NCBI RefSeq assembly: GCF_900113805.1
Contig: NZ_FOQT01000004.1
Coordinates: 1-64,000 of the forward strand
Length of the DNA stretch: 64,000 nt
Reading direction: 5' to 3'
DNA from: Halpernia frigidisoli
GTDB lineage: Bacteria > Bacteroidota > Bacteroidia > Flavobacteriales > Weeksellaceae
The position numbers and the translations under genes were made by a program. Of the stretch, positions 52,538 through 60,581 are shown piece by piece. Every line of letters begins with the position of its first letter. Position 1 is the stretch's first letter. The notes under the pieces are model-generated. The model made no database searches. It was not told where the DNA came from and saw nothing but the letters and a program-made list of their open reading frames with translations.

Positions 52538-52978
52538 ATGGACTTTTACAACGTTTTTCTCAATGCACACAAAGGTATTGGCTATTTAGTATTGCTTTTA
52601 GTAGCAGTTTTTACCATCTCACTATTAGTTTGCATGTTCGGTTACTCCGGTAAAATTTCAAAATTACTGAAGAAATCAACGCTTTTCACCATGATCGCTT
52701 TTCACACGCAGGTTTTGGTAGGGATTCCCTTACTGTTTATATTTTCTCCGGGTTTTAAAGCAGCATTAGACGGCGGTATTTTAATGAAAGACGCATACAG
52801 CAGACACACTTTCGTAGAACATCCGGTATCAATGTTGATCGCGGCAATTTTATTGACCATTATTTACAGATACATGAAAACTCACGACAGAATAGCCATG
52901 AAGATCGTTATATTTGGCGTGATCGCAGTGGCACTTTTCGCTTATGTGTTTCCGTGGATGCGGGTTTTTGGTGCTTAG
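52538..52978 (+). CDS. Four-helix membrane protein, conserved hypothetical
   Basis: A 146-residue protein with helices near 12-34, 48-70, 92-110 and 120-140. Conserved-looking His residues occur in NAHKGIGYLVLL, FHTQVLVGIP and SRHTFVEHPVSML, an arrangement that could bind heme or metal, but no family motif is certain. Similar proteins are usually listed as hypothetical in flavobacteria. Single gene between a terminator and an R2 repeat. Confidence 0.72.
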   Translation: MDFYNVFLNAHKGIGYLVLLLVAVFTISLLVCMFGYSGKISKLLKKSTLFTMIAFHTQVLVGIPLLFIFSPGFKAALDGGILMKDAYSRHTFVEHPVSMLIAAILLTIIYRYMKTHDRIAMKIVIFGVIAVALFAYVFPWMRVFGA

Positions 52979-53012
52979 TGAAAAAGTAATCCAATAATTA
53001 AATATTTTTTTT

Positions 53013-53095
53013 GGGCAGCTTTATCCGCCTTCCGTTCCCGCTCTTTTATCTGGCTGGCGCCAGACAAAAGGAGCTCCACTCAAGTCGGGCTGCAA
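53013..53095 (+). repeat. Dispersed palindromic repeat, family R2, copy 3
   Basis: GGGCAGCTTTATCCGCCTTC, CGTTCCCGCTCTTTTA, a TCTGGC/GCCAGA hairpin, AAAAGGAGCTCCACTCAAG, TCGGGCTGCAAG. It is the best-preserved copy and shows the ends GGGCAGC/TCGGGCTGC pairing. It precedes asd by 66 bases. Confidence 0.78.
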
Positions 53096-53161
53096 GTTTT
53101 GTGATCAATAAAATGTCACATAATAAGATCATTCAATCACATAAAATAACATTAAAATACA

Positions 53162-54151
53162 ATGAAAGTAGCCGTAGTTGGCGCCACCGGAATGGTTGGT
53201 CAGGTCATGTTAAAAGTTCTTGAAGAAAGAAATTTCCCCGTTACAGCATTATTTCCTGTAGCTTCAGAAAAATCTGTCGGAAATATTGTTAATTTTAAAG
53301 GAAAGGAATTCACCATTCTTTCTATGGAAGACGCCATTTCCAAAAAGCCGGATATCGCACTTTTTTCTGCTGGTGGAGACATTTCTTTAAAATTTGCCCC
53401 AAAATTTGCCGCTGTCGGAACAACCGTCATAGACAACTCCTCAGCATTCAGAATGAACCCTGAAAATCAGTTGATCGTCCCGGAAATTAATGCAGGAATT
53501 TTAACAAAAGAAGATAAAGTAATAGCCAATCCAAACTGTTCTACAATTCAGTTGGTGATGGTTCTTCATCCTTTAAATCAAAAATATGGCTTAAAAAGGG
53601 TCGTAGTTTCCACCTATCAATCAGTAACCGGAACCGGAAAAAATGCTGTAGATCAATTAAATGCCGAAATTTCTGGTGATAAATCGGAGAAAGTTTATCC
53701 GTACGAGATTTTTAAAAATGCCTTGCCGCAATGTGATGTTTTTTCCGAAGATGATTACACCAAAGAAGAAATAAAACTGATGACAGAACCTAAGAAAATT
53801 TTAGGTGATGATTCTTTTAATTTAACGGCGACTGCTGTTCGTGTTCCTGTACAAGGCGGTCATTCGGAAAGTGTAAATATTGAGTTTGAGAACGAATATG
53901 ACATTGAAGAAGTAAAAACCCTACTTTCTAATACGCCGGGAATAATACTGCAGGATGACGTAAAAAATAATATTTACCCAATGCCTCTTTATTCTGAAGG
54001 TAAGGATGAGGTTTTTGTAGGAAGAATTCGCCGTGACAGATCGCAGATAAATACGCTTAATATGTGGATCGTTGCAGATAATCTGAGAAAAGGTGCCGCG
54101 ACTAATGCGGTGCAGATCGCAGAATATTTAGTTCAGAATAATTTAGTTTAA
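53162..54151 (+). CDS. asd: Aspartate-semialdehyde dehydrogenase
   Basis: A 329-residue NADPH enzyme on the path to lysine, methionine and threonine. The Rossmann motif VGATGMVGQVML (6-17), FSAGGDISLKFAP, VIDNSSAFRM, catalytic Cys in VIANPNCSTIQLVM (about 127), and VPVQGGHSESVNIEF (His about 236) are present. Length fits the bacterial class. It is followed closely by a CDF transporter gene, with a short hairpin between. Confidence 0.95.
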   Translation: MKVAVVGATGMVGQVMLKVLEERNFPVTALFPVASEKSVGNIVNFKGKEFTILSMEDAISKKPDIALFSAGGDISLKFAPKFAAVGTTVIDNSSAFRMNPENQLIVPEINAGILTKEDKVIANPNCSTIQLVMVLHPLNQKYGLKRVVVSTYQSVTGTGKNAVDQLNAEISGDKSEKVYPYEIFKNALPQCDVFSEDDYTKEEIKLMTEPKKILGDDSFNLTATAVRVPVQGGHSESVNIEFENEYDIEEVKTLLSNTPGIILQDDVKNNIYPMPLYSEGKDEVFVGRIRRDRSQINTLNMWIVADNLRKGAATNAVQIAEYLVQNNLV

Positions 54152-54182
54152 AAAAATCAACGCTCAAAATGGGCGTTTTTTT

Positions 54183-55184
54183 ATGGATAAAACGAAAGAA
54201 ATATCAAAAAATAATTTCGCCTTTCAAAGAAATGTGGCTATCATCGGCGTTGTGCTTTTTATTGGAAAACTGATTGCCTGGCGACTGACAAATTCGGATG
54301 CTATATTTTCTGAAGCAATGGAAAGTATCGTGAATATTGTAGCCGCATTTTTAGGTTTATATTCACTTTATTTAGCCTCAAAACCGCGAGATGAAGATCA
54401 TCCTTACGGTCATGGAAAAGTAGAATTTATCACTTCCGGCATAGAAGGTGCGCTGATTATTTTTGCAGGTTTTATGATAATAGGGCAGGCAATTGCTTCG
54501 TTATTAAATAAAAACACACTTGATAAAGTTGATTTCGGTATTTACATTATCGCCGCGACGGCAATTGTAAATTACCTTATCGGTTACATTAGTTTAGAAA
54601 AAGGAAAAAAAGAAAATTCTTTCGTTCTTCAAAGTTCAGGTAAACATTTGATGGCAGATACGATCACTACGGTGGGCGTAATCGCCAGTTTGATCGTCGT
54701 TTACATCACCAAAATATTTTGGATCGATGCAGTTGTGGCATTGCTTTTTGGCGGTTATATTATTTCGGTAGGTTATAAAATTGCGCGCAAATCTTTAAGC
54801 GGAATTATGGATGCTGCCGATCCTGAAATGCTGCAGAAACTTTCTTCTTTTTTAAATGGAAACAGAAAGAAAACGTGGATAGATGTTCACAACATGAAGA
54901 TACAACAACACGGAAGCCGTCTTCATATTGATGCTCATCTCACTTTGCCTTGGTATTTTGAGTTGCGCGATGCGCATAATGAAATGGAAGAACTGGTTGT
55001 TTTAATTGCTAAAAATTCTGACCGAAAAATTGAATTTAATTTCCATATGGATGATTGCAAAGAGTTCAGCTGCAAAATTTGTCAGATTGAAAACTGTCCT
55101 GTCCGTCAACACGCATTTGAAAAACTGGTGATTTGGGATGAAAAAAATATTTCTCAGATCCAGAAACATTTTGTAGAAAATTAA
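54183..55184 (+). CDS. Cation diffusion facilitator transporter
   Basis: A 333-residue six-helix transporter. HPYGHGKVEFITSGIEGALI (about 81-100) is the CDF loop-helix, and HLMADTITTVGVIASLIVV gives the His and Asp of the metal site in helix five. In helix two the usual two Asp are replaced by Glu and Asn (SEAMESIVNIVAAF), suggesting altered metal preference. A C-terminal cytosolic domain ends with a Cys cluster, DDCKEFSCKICQIENCPVRQ, which may bind metal. Confidence 0.9.
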   Translation: MDKTKEISKNNFAFQRNVAIIGVVLFIGKLIAWRLTNSDAIFSEAMESIVNIVAAFLGLYSLYLASKPRDEDHPYGHGKVEFITSGIEGALIIFAGFMIIGQAIASLLNKNTLDKVDFGIYIIAATAIVNYLIGYISLEKGKKENSFVLQSSGKHLMADTITTVGVIASLIVVYITKIFWIDAVVALLFGGYIISVGYKIARKSLSGIMDAADPEMLQKLSSFLNGNRKKTWIDVHNMKIQQHGSRLHIDAHLTLPWYFELRDAHNEMEELVVLIAKNSDRKIEFNFHMDDCKEFSCKICQIENCPVRQHAFEKLVIWDEKNISQIQKHFVEN

Positions 55185-55189
55185 TTTTT

Positions 55190-55633
55190 TTAGATTTCTA
55201 AACCTTTCTCAAGTTGCGCTTTTCGGTAATAAAACAAAGGCACGATTAGAAGTAGTATTAAAGGCTGAATGACAAATCTTCGCATGTAAAAGGAAAATAG
55301 ATAACCAATTTCAAATTTTGTGGAAATACAGATCAGATAAAGAGAAAATGTAATAGAAAATACGATAGAAATCAACACAAGAGCCTGCAAAGTCCATTTC
55401 TTATTTTGAAATAAAGCCTGAATAATCACCAAAGAAAATACAAGATTAAGCCCAAATCTGAAAAGATAGTTCAAAACTAAAGGCCACCAATTGAAAGCAG
55501 GAAATTTTGCATTAACGTCTGCGCTTTTAAAAAAATCTAAAAAAGGATCATAAAACAGGCGGTCTTCCACAGTTCGCACAGCAATTAATCCTGCTAAAGC
55601 TAAAAGCACAAAAATCCACTTAAAACTTTTCAT
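55190..55633 (-). CDS. Exosortase F system-associated protein
   Basis: A 147-residue membrane protein with four helices (about 5-20, 50-75, 80-105, 112-138). The N-terminal IAVRTVEDRLFYDPFLDFFK and the FPAFNWWPLVLNYLFRFGLN segment are typical of the small partner always found with exosortase F in flavobacteria. Its start overlaps the end of xrtF by 14 bases. It probably assists the exosortase in the inner membrane; the precise task is unknown. Confidence 0.88.
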   Translation of the reverse strand: MKSFKWIFVLLALAGLIAVRTVEDRLFYDPFLDFFKSADVNAKFPAFNWWPLVLNYLFRFGLNLVFSLVIIQALFQNKKWTLQALVLISIVFSITFSLYLICISTKFEIGYLFSFYMRRFVIQPLILLLIVPLFYYRKAQLEKGLEI

Positions 55634-56168
55634 TAGTTAACTTTTTTTCCGGTTTTAAAACAAAATACTTTACCCAAACCAACCACAAAACTACAATGGT
55701 TCCATAAATAATGGCCGGGAAAAGATAGTCGTGAGCCATATGATCATATTCCGGAAATTTCACCAGAATGATATTGAGTAAAGCAATCCTGAAAACATTC
55801 ATAAGATGAATAATTACTAAACCAATACCCGTGAAAATAAAAGTTTTAGTGCCTTTATAAAAAACAAAAATAAAAGCAACAAAAAGAATCATGATCGAAA
55901 TGCCGTTACAGCCTTCCACCATTCGGGAAATGTAATTTTCATTAACATAAAACCATGTGGTATGGAATTTAGCCTGATCCACCAGTTCAGTTTTGAAGCC
56001 CAATATATTTTGGCAATAACTGCTTTGCGAAGCGACCCATTTTGAAAACGGATCAATCGGAGAATTCTCAAAATAATTCAAATAAAATTGATACGCGAAA
56101 AGTAAAAAAAGGTAAATAAAGATAAACCTTAAAATTACTTTTAAAATGGGTAAAAAATCTTTGAACAT
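55620..56168 (-). CDS. xrtF: Exosortase XrtF
   Basis: A 182-residue multi-helix membrane transpeptidase. The conserved triad is the Cys in VEGCNGISIMILF (about 83), the Arg in MNVFRIALLNI (about 128), and the His in YDHMAHDYLFP (about 148). The exosortase F system recognises C-terminal sorting tails on exported proteins, cleaves them and may attach the protein to a surface glycan or lipid. No target with a recognisable sorting tail is encoded in this window. Confidence 0.9.
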   Translation of the reverse strand: MFKDFLPILKVILRFIFIYLFLLFAYQFYLNYFENSPIDPFSKWVASQSSYCQNILGFKTELVDQAKFHTTWFYVNENYISRMVEGCNGISIMILFVAFIFVFYKGTKTFIFTGIGLVIIHLMNVFRIALLNIILVKFPEYDHMAHDYLFPAIIYGTIVVLWLVWVKYFVLKPEKKLTNEKF

Positions 56169-56172
56169 AAAG

Positions 56173-56180
56173 CAAATATA
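56173..56180 (-). promoter_or_regulatory. -7 box of xrtF
   Basis: TATATTTG on the minus strand ends four bases before the xrtF ATG, so the mRNA would be leaderless or nearly so. No TTTG lies at the usual distance upstream. Confidence 0.5.
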
Positions 56181-56200
56181 CTAAAATCTTCAATTTTCAC

Positions 56201-56208
56201 TATATTTG
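56201..56208 (+). promoter_or_regulatory. -7 box of the amgK-like operon
   Basis: TATATTTG, seven bases before the ATG at 56216. It lies back to back with the xrtF box, 20 bases apart, forming a compact divergent promoter. Confidence 0.6.
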
Positions 56209-56215
56209 TTTTCTA

Positions 56216-57199
56216 ATGACAGAAGCAGATATTATTACATTCTTCAATGATTTTTTTCCAGAAAAAGCGCAAAAATCTGTGGCTTTACCTCAAAGTGGTT
56301 CATCTCGCAAAAATTTTATAGTAGAAAATTCTGAGGGTAAATTTGTTATCACCAGCAACAATAATTTAGCGGAAAATCAGGCGTTTTTTTACTTCAGTAA
56401 AATTTTTTCTGATTTAAATTTAAATACACCGACTATTTTTACGATCAACGCAGAAGAAAATTTATATATTCAAACTTTTTTAGGTGGCGAAACATTATCA
56501 GAAATCATTGCGAAAGAAGGAGAGTCTGAAAATGTAACAGATCTTGTCCAAAAAGCATTGCACGCTTTGTTTATTCTACAGAAGAAAACGGCCGGCCTAA
56601 TTGATTTTAAAAAGACATTTGAATATGAAAGTTATAATGAACTTCCGGTTTTAAATGATCTTTTTTATTTTAAAAACTTCTTTGCCGATGTTTTGGAGCT
56701 TCCTTATCAAAAATCAAAAATAATTTCAGAGTTTTTACAACTTACTAAAATGTTGGGAGATCTTTCACCAAGATGTCTTATGCTGCGGGATTTTCAGGCG
56801 AGAAATATCATGGTAAAGGAAAATAATGTTTTTTTCATAGATTATCAGGCGGCGATGGAAGGGCCTTTAATGTATGACGTAATTTCGTTTCTGTTTCAGG
56901 CAAAAGCCAATTTCACTGAAAATTTTAAAAATAAAATGTTACAGTATTATTTTGGTTTATGGCAGAATGAAGACATTGAAAATCAGTTGAAAAATTCTGT
57001 AAAACCTTTACAGCTTATAAGATTTTTGCAGGTTTTGGGCGCTTACGGATTTCGCGGTTTGGTGCAGAAAAAATCCCACTTTATCGCTAGTATTCCAAAA
57101 GGTATTGAAAACATTCAAAATTTCGCAAATTCCTGGGATCAAATGGAGGAATTCCCTGAATTAAAAAAATTAATACAAACATTAAAATTGAAATCCTGA
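56216..57199 (+). CDS. AmgK-like sugar kinase (aminoglycoside phosphotransferase fold)
   Basis: A 327-residue kinase of the APH fold. The catalytic loop reads MLRDFQARNIMV (Asp about 196) and the metal-binding loop FIDYQAAMEGPLMYDVISFL. These match AmgK, which phosphorylates N-acetylmuramic acid at C1 for peptidoglycan recycling. The pairing with a MurU-like transferase two genes on supports this. In Bacteroidota the kinase is often next to or fused with a RapZ C-terminal domain, as here 15 bases downstream. Confidence 0.82.
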   Translation: MTEADIITFFNDFFPEKAQKSVALPQSGSSRKNFIVENSEGKFVITSNNNLAENQAFFYFSKIFSDLNLNTPTIFTINAEENLYIQTFLGGETLSEIIAKEGESENVTDLVQKALHALFILQKKTAGLIDFKKTFEYESYNELPVLNDLFYFKNFFADVLELPYQKSKIISEFLQLTKMLGDLSPRCLMLRDFQARNIMVKENNVFFIDYQAAMEGPLMYDVISFLFQAKANFTENFKNKMLQYYFGLWQNEDIENQLKNSVKPLQLIRFLQVLGAYGFRGLVQKKSHFIASIPKGIENIQNFANSWDQMEEFPELKKLIQTLKLKS

Positions 57200-57214
57200 A
57201 AAGGTAAATATTAT

Positions 57215-57634
57215 ATGAGTTTAACGATAGAAATTCACAGTTTTTCTTATAAAAAAGGCGGTATTCCCCAAGATCATTCCGGCAACGGCGGTGGTTTTTG
57301 CTTTGACTGTCGCGGTATTTTAAACCCGGGAAGAATTGAAGAATTTAAAATTCAGACGGGTCAGGAAATTGGCGTTCAGGAATTCCTGGAACAAAAAACA
57401 AAAATGCCGGAATTTTTAGAAGGTGTAAAAAATATAATTTCGATCACGATCGAAGATTATATCGCGAGAAATTTTGAGCATCTCCAAATCAATTTTGGCT
57501 GCACAGGCGGTCAACACCGTTCAGTTTATTCCGCAGAAAAAATAGCTGATTTTGTTAAAAATAAATTTCCGGAAGTTGAAGTAAAATTATTTCATGATGA
57601 GCAACCACAACTAAAAGTGCAAAATCGAATATAG
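57215..57634 (+). CDS. RapZ C-terminal domain protein
   Basis: A 139-residue protein matching the C-terminal half of RapZ: IEIHSFSYKKGGIPQDHSGN, FCFDCRGILNPGR and FGCTGGQHRSVYSAEKIADF. In E. coli RapZ this domain senses glucosamine-6-phosphate and binds small RNAs; the N-terminal kinase-like domain is missing here. Sitting between AmgK- and MurU-like genes, it may sense an amino-sugar intermediate of cell-wall recycling. That is an inference from context. Confidence 0.87.
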   Translation: MSLTIEIHSFSYKKGGIPQDHSGNGGGFCFDCRGILNPGRIEEFKIQTGQEIGVQEFLEQKTKMPEFLEGVKNIISITIEDYIARNFEHLQINFGCTGGQHRSVYSAEKIADFVKNKFPEVEVKLFHDEQPQLKVQNRI

Positions 57635-57698
57635 TAATTTTGAGAACAGACAATTTTATTTACACAAAGCTAAAATTTAAGAAAATAAAAAATTTTAT

Positions 57699-58412
57699 AT
57701 GAAAGCGCTAATTTTTGCTGCTGGAAAAGGTACGCGTTTAAAACCTTTCACAGACAGTCATCCAAAGGCTTTAATACAGGTAAACGGCGTTCCGCTTTTG
57801 GAAAGAAATATTAAATATCTACAAAGTTTTGGCATCAACGATTTTGTAATTAATATTCACCATTTTGGTGAGCAAATTGTAAAATTTTTAGAAAAAAATG
57901 ATAATTTTCAGGCCAATATTTCTATTTCAGACGAGAAGGAAACACTTTTGGAAACAGGTGGCGGTTTACTTTTTGCACAAAAATTTTTAGAAAATGAAGA
58001 AAATTTTTTAATAATGAACGCCGATATTTTAACGGATCTAAAAATTGACGAGCTGATCAACGAACATGAAACCGGAAGAAATTTTGTTACATTAGCAGTC
58101 TCAGATCGTAAAAGCTCCAGAAAACTATTATTTAATGATGATAAAATTTTACGTGGCTGGTTAAATGTAGATACCGGTGAGCAAAAATTAGCTGAGTTTA
58201 ATAAAGCTTTTAAACCAATGGCTTTCAGCGGCATACATTGTTTAAATCATTCAATTTTTAATAAAATAAAGCGTCGCGGAAAGTTTTCTATAATGGAAGA
58301 ATATCTGGATCTGATGAAAACAGACCTAATAAAAGGATTTTATCATGATGCCAATTTGATAGATGTAGGTAAACCGGAAGCAGTTGCAACAGCAGAAAAA
58401 ATATTTAAATGA
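57699..58412 (+). CDS. MurU-like sugar-1-phosphate nucleotidyltransferase
   Basis: A 237-residue enzyme with the nucleotidyltransferase motif MKALIFAAGKGTRLKPFTDS and HPKALIQVNGVPLLER, the acidic site FLIMNADILTDL (about 107), and LLETGGGLLFAQKF. Short length without hexapeptide repeats fits MurNAc-1-phosphate uridylyltransferase (MurU), though mannose- or glucose-phosphate enzymes look alike. The AmgK-like gene two positions upstream favours MurU. Its stop overlaps the LOG gene start (ATGA). Confidence 0.8.
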   Translation: MKALIFAAGKGTRLKPFTDSHPKALIQVNGVPLLERNIKYLQSFGINDFVINIHHFGEQIVKFLEKNDNFQANISISDEKETLLETGGGLLFAQKFLENEENFLIMNADILTDLKIDELINEHETGRNFVTLAVSDRKSSRKLLFNDDKILRGWLNVDTGEQKLAEFNKAFKPMAFSGIHCLNHSIFNKIKRRGKFSIMEEYLDLMKTDLIKGFYHDANLIDVGKPEAVATAEKIFK

Positions 58413-59128
58413 CAGACGATAATAATTTAGAGGATCACAGAATAAAAGATAGTTTTCGCCAAAAAACCTGGGATGAAACTGTGACAAAAGACAGTTGGAT
58501 GGTTTTTAAGGTAATGGCAGAATTTGTAGATGGCTATGAAAAACTGGCGAAAATAGGTCCGTGCGTTTCCATTTTTGGTTCTGCACGATTAAAAGAAGAC
58601 CACGTTTATTATAAAATGGCAACAGAGATTGCTAAAAAAATTACAGATTTAGGTTTTGGTGTAATCACTGGAGGTGGACCAGGAATAATGGAAGCCGGAA
58701 ATAGAGGTGCGAATGAAGGCGGCGGAAAATCCATTGGCTTAAATATAGAATTGCCTTTCGAGCAGCATTTTAATCCATATATTGATAAAGGTTATTCGCT
58801 TGATTACGATTATTTTTTCGTGAGAAAAGTGATGTTTGTAAAATATTCTCAGGGTTTTATCGTGCTTCCCGGCGGTTTTGGAACTTTAGATGAATTAATG
58901 GAAGCCTTAACTTTAATACAGACCAACAAGATCGGAAGATTTCCTATTGTTTTGGTAGGATCAGAATTTTGGGGCGGACTTTTAGACTGGTTTAGAAACA
59001 CACTTCTTAAGAACGGAACTATTGGCGAAGATAATTTCAATCTTTTCAGGGTGGTAGATTCTGCAGATGAGGCGGTGGCGCACATAAAAGCTTTTTACGA
59101 TAAATATTCTATAAATGTCAACTTTTAA
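58409..59128 (+). CDS. LOG-family (TIGR00730) nucleotide 5'-monophosphate phosphoribohydrolase
   Basis: A 239-residue Rossmann-fold protein with GFGVITGGGPGIMEAGNRGA (about 86-105) and the signature PGGFGTLDELMEALTLIQT (about 152-170), where PGGxGTxxE is the catalytic and binding motif. LOG proteins release free base from cytokinin or purine monophosphates; the bacterial substrates are not certain. It is translationally coupled to the MurU-like gene. Confidence 0.9.
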   Translation: MTDDNNLEDHRIKDSFRQKTWDETVTKDSWMVFKVMAEFVDGYEKLAKIGPCVSIFGSARLKEDHVYYKMATEIAKKITDLGFGVITGGGPGIMEAGNRGANEGGGKSIGLNIELPFEQHFNPYIDKGYSLDYDYFFVRKVMFVKYSQGFIVLPGGFGTLDELMEALTLIQTNKIGRFPIVLVGSEFWGGLLDWFRNTLLKNGTIGEDNFNLFRVVDSADEAVAHIKAFYDKYSINVNF

Positions 59129-59169
59129 TTGGCATACAAATTGACCAATGCCTCAATAAAATAAATAAA

Positions 59170-59640
59170 ATGAAAAAAGTTCTATATATAACCGGCGTCT
59201 TAATGGCGTTTACACTGATGAGCTTTGCTGCGGCAGAGTTCTTCTCATCGATGACGAAAGTGGATTACGTCGAAGGAAGTAAAACTTTAAAATTCACTAC
59301 TAAAATGAATGCACAACATGTTTCTTCTGCAATTAATATTGATGCAAATACCGCAGGTTTTGAAGCAGAAGTAAAAAAGTATGTGAATAATAGATTTTCG
59401 GTTTCTGCTAATGGAACGCCTTTAAAACTGACGTTCACAGGAAGTCAGGTGAATGGGGAATCAGTTTGGGTATATTTTGAAGCGGGTGGCGTTTCATCAT
59501 TAAGCTCCTTAAAAATTAACAATTCTATCTTATTGGAGACTTTTCCTAAACAAGTAAATATTGTGAATATCGCTTACAAAGGCAATCAAAAAACAATGAC
59601 TTTCCAAAGGGGAAAAGAAAGTAATGAAGTAAGTTTTTAG
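59170..59640 (+). CDS. DUF6702 family exported protein
   Basis: A 156-residue protein with a signal peptide (MKKVLYITGVLMAFTLMSFA, cleavage near residue 22). FFSSMTKVDYVEGSKTLKFT, then a SLKINNSILLETFPKQVNIV pattern and the close FQRGKESNEVSF match DUF6702, a Bacteroidota family of beta-rich periplasmic proteins. Function unknown. Related genes often sit before an M1 peptidase gene, which is not the case here. A terminator follows. Confidence 0.82.
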   Translation: MKKVLYITGVLMAFTLMSFAAAEFFSSMTKVDYVEGSKTLKFTTKMNAQHVSSAINIDANTAGFEAEVKKYVNNRFSVSANGTPLKLTFTGSQVNGESVWVYFEAGGVSSLSSLKINNSILLETFPKQVNIVNIAYKGNQKTMTFQRGKESNEVSF

Positions 59641-59663
59641 ATAAAATTCACTTTAAAAAAATA

Positions 59664-59692
59664 AAGCTGTTTTCGATATGAAAGCAGCTTTT
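59664..59692 (+). terminator. Terminator after the DUF6702 gene
   Basis: AAGCTG/CAGCTT stem (extended by TTT/AAA pairing) followed by TTTTTTTG. It begins 24 bases past the stop. Confidence 0.8.
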
Positions 59693-59714
59693 TTTGTTTG
59701 AAATTTAAAAAATG

Positions 59715-60557
59715 TTAATTTGTGATTTTTACATCTTCTAAACTTCTGATAATATTTTGCCAGGTAAAATTATAGCGACTCACCACAAAAATAATGGAAC
59801 CAGATCCGGCAGGAATTGATTTTTTACCACCAATGAAAAATGCGGAATTTCTTATAATTGATTTATTGCTAAAAGCATCTAAAATATTTCTGTCTGTGTC
59901 AGTTCCTTCGCCGGAAACATAATCTAAATAAGTTTTTCCAAGATCGGTTGGGGCAAATTTGAGGTTGTTTACCACAACTAAAGTATTTAAATATTTGGTA
60001 TTTTTTGCGACTGATAAACTTGACACAACTGTGGGAACGATCGGTACTATTTCCATATTTGAACCATTGCAAACTCCTGAAATATAACGGGAAAAAAGCG
60101 ACGCGGGAATTCTTCCTATTGCGTAAACCGGATCTACAGAGCCAATTTTTATGGTGCCGTGATCTGTTCCCAAAACCAATCCGTTTGCTTTAATTCTAAT
60201 GTGGCTTCCTACGGGAAAATCAGCATAATTGCTTGCTCGATCAACTTCCATCTGTAAACCGACAGTTGGATTTTCGGGTCTATCCTGTATAGAAATTGTT
60301 TTATAAAAATTCCCGTTTTCGTCAGAAGAAATGACGTAAGCATCAAAAATAACGGGCGTTCCCGTTGCAGGAATTGTAATTGTCGCGTTTGCAGGTGCGG
60401 TAGCTACAAACGCTGCCATTGTTGTGGTAGAAGCATCAAACCTATTGTTACAAATTAAAGGTGGAGTCTGAAAATCATTATTTCTCACACAGGAGTTGAG
60501 AGTGGGTATTGCAAATATGAAAATGAGAAAAGATTTAAAGTAGATTTTTATTTTCAT
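59715..60557 (-). CDS. DUF5689 lipoprotein
   Basis: A 280-residue lipoprotein: signal SFLIFIFAIPTLNSC gives a Cys at about residue 23. The region IFDAYVISSDENGNFYKTIS and IQDRPENPTVGLQM with LGTDHGTIKIG matches DUF5689, an OB-like domain found beside extracellular nucleases. The gene starts 24 bases after the TonB-dependent receptor gene ends, on the same strand. A surface lipoprotein partner in nucleic acid use is likely but inferred. Confidence 0.85.
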   Translation of the reverse strand: MKIKIYFKSFLIFIFAIPTLNSCVRNNDFQTPPLICNNRFDASTTTMAAFVATAPANATITIPATGTPVIFDAYVISSDENGNFYKTISIQDRPENPTVGLQMEVDRASNYADFPVGSHIRIKANGLVLGTDHGTIKIGSVDPVYAIGRIPASLFSRYISGVCNGSNMEIVPIVPTVVSSLSVAKNTKYLNTLVVVNNLKFAPTDLGKTYLDYVSGEGTDTDRNILDAFSNKSIIRNSAFFIGGKKSIPAGSGSIIFVVSRYNFTWQNIIRSLEDVKITN

Positions 60558-60581
60558 TGCTAATATTTTTCAGGTTAATTT

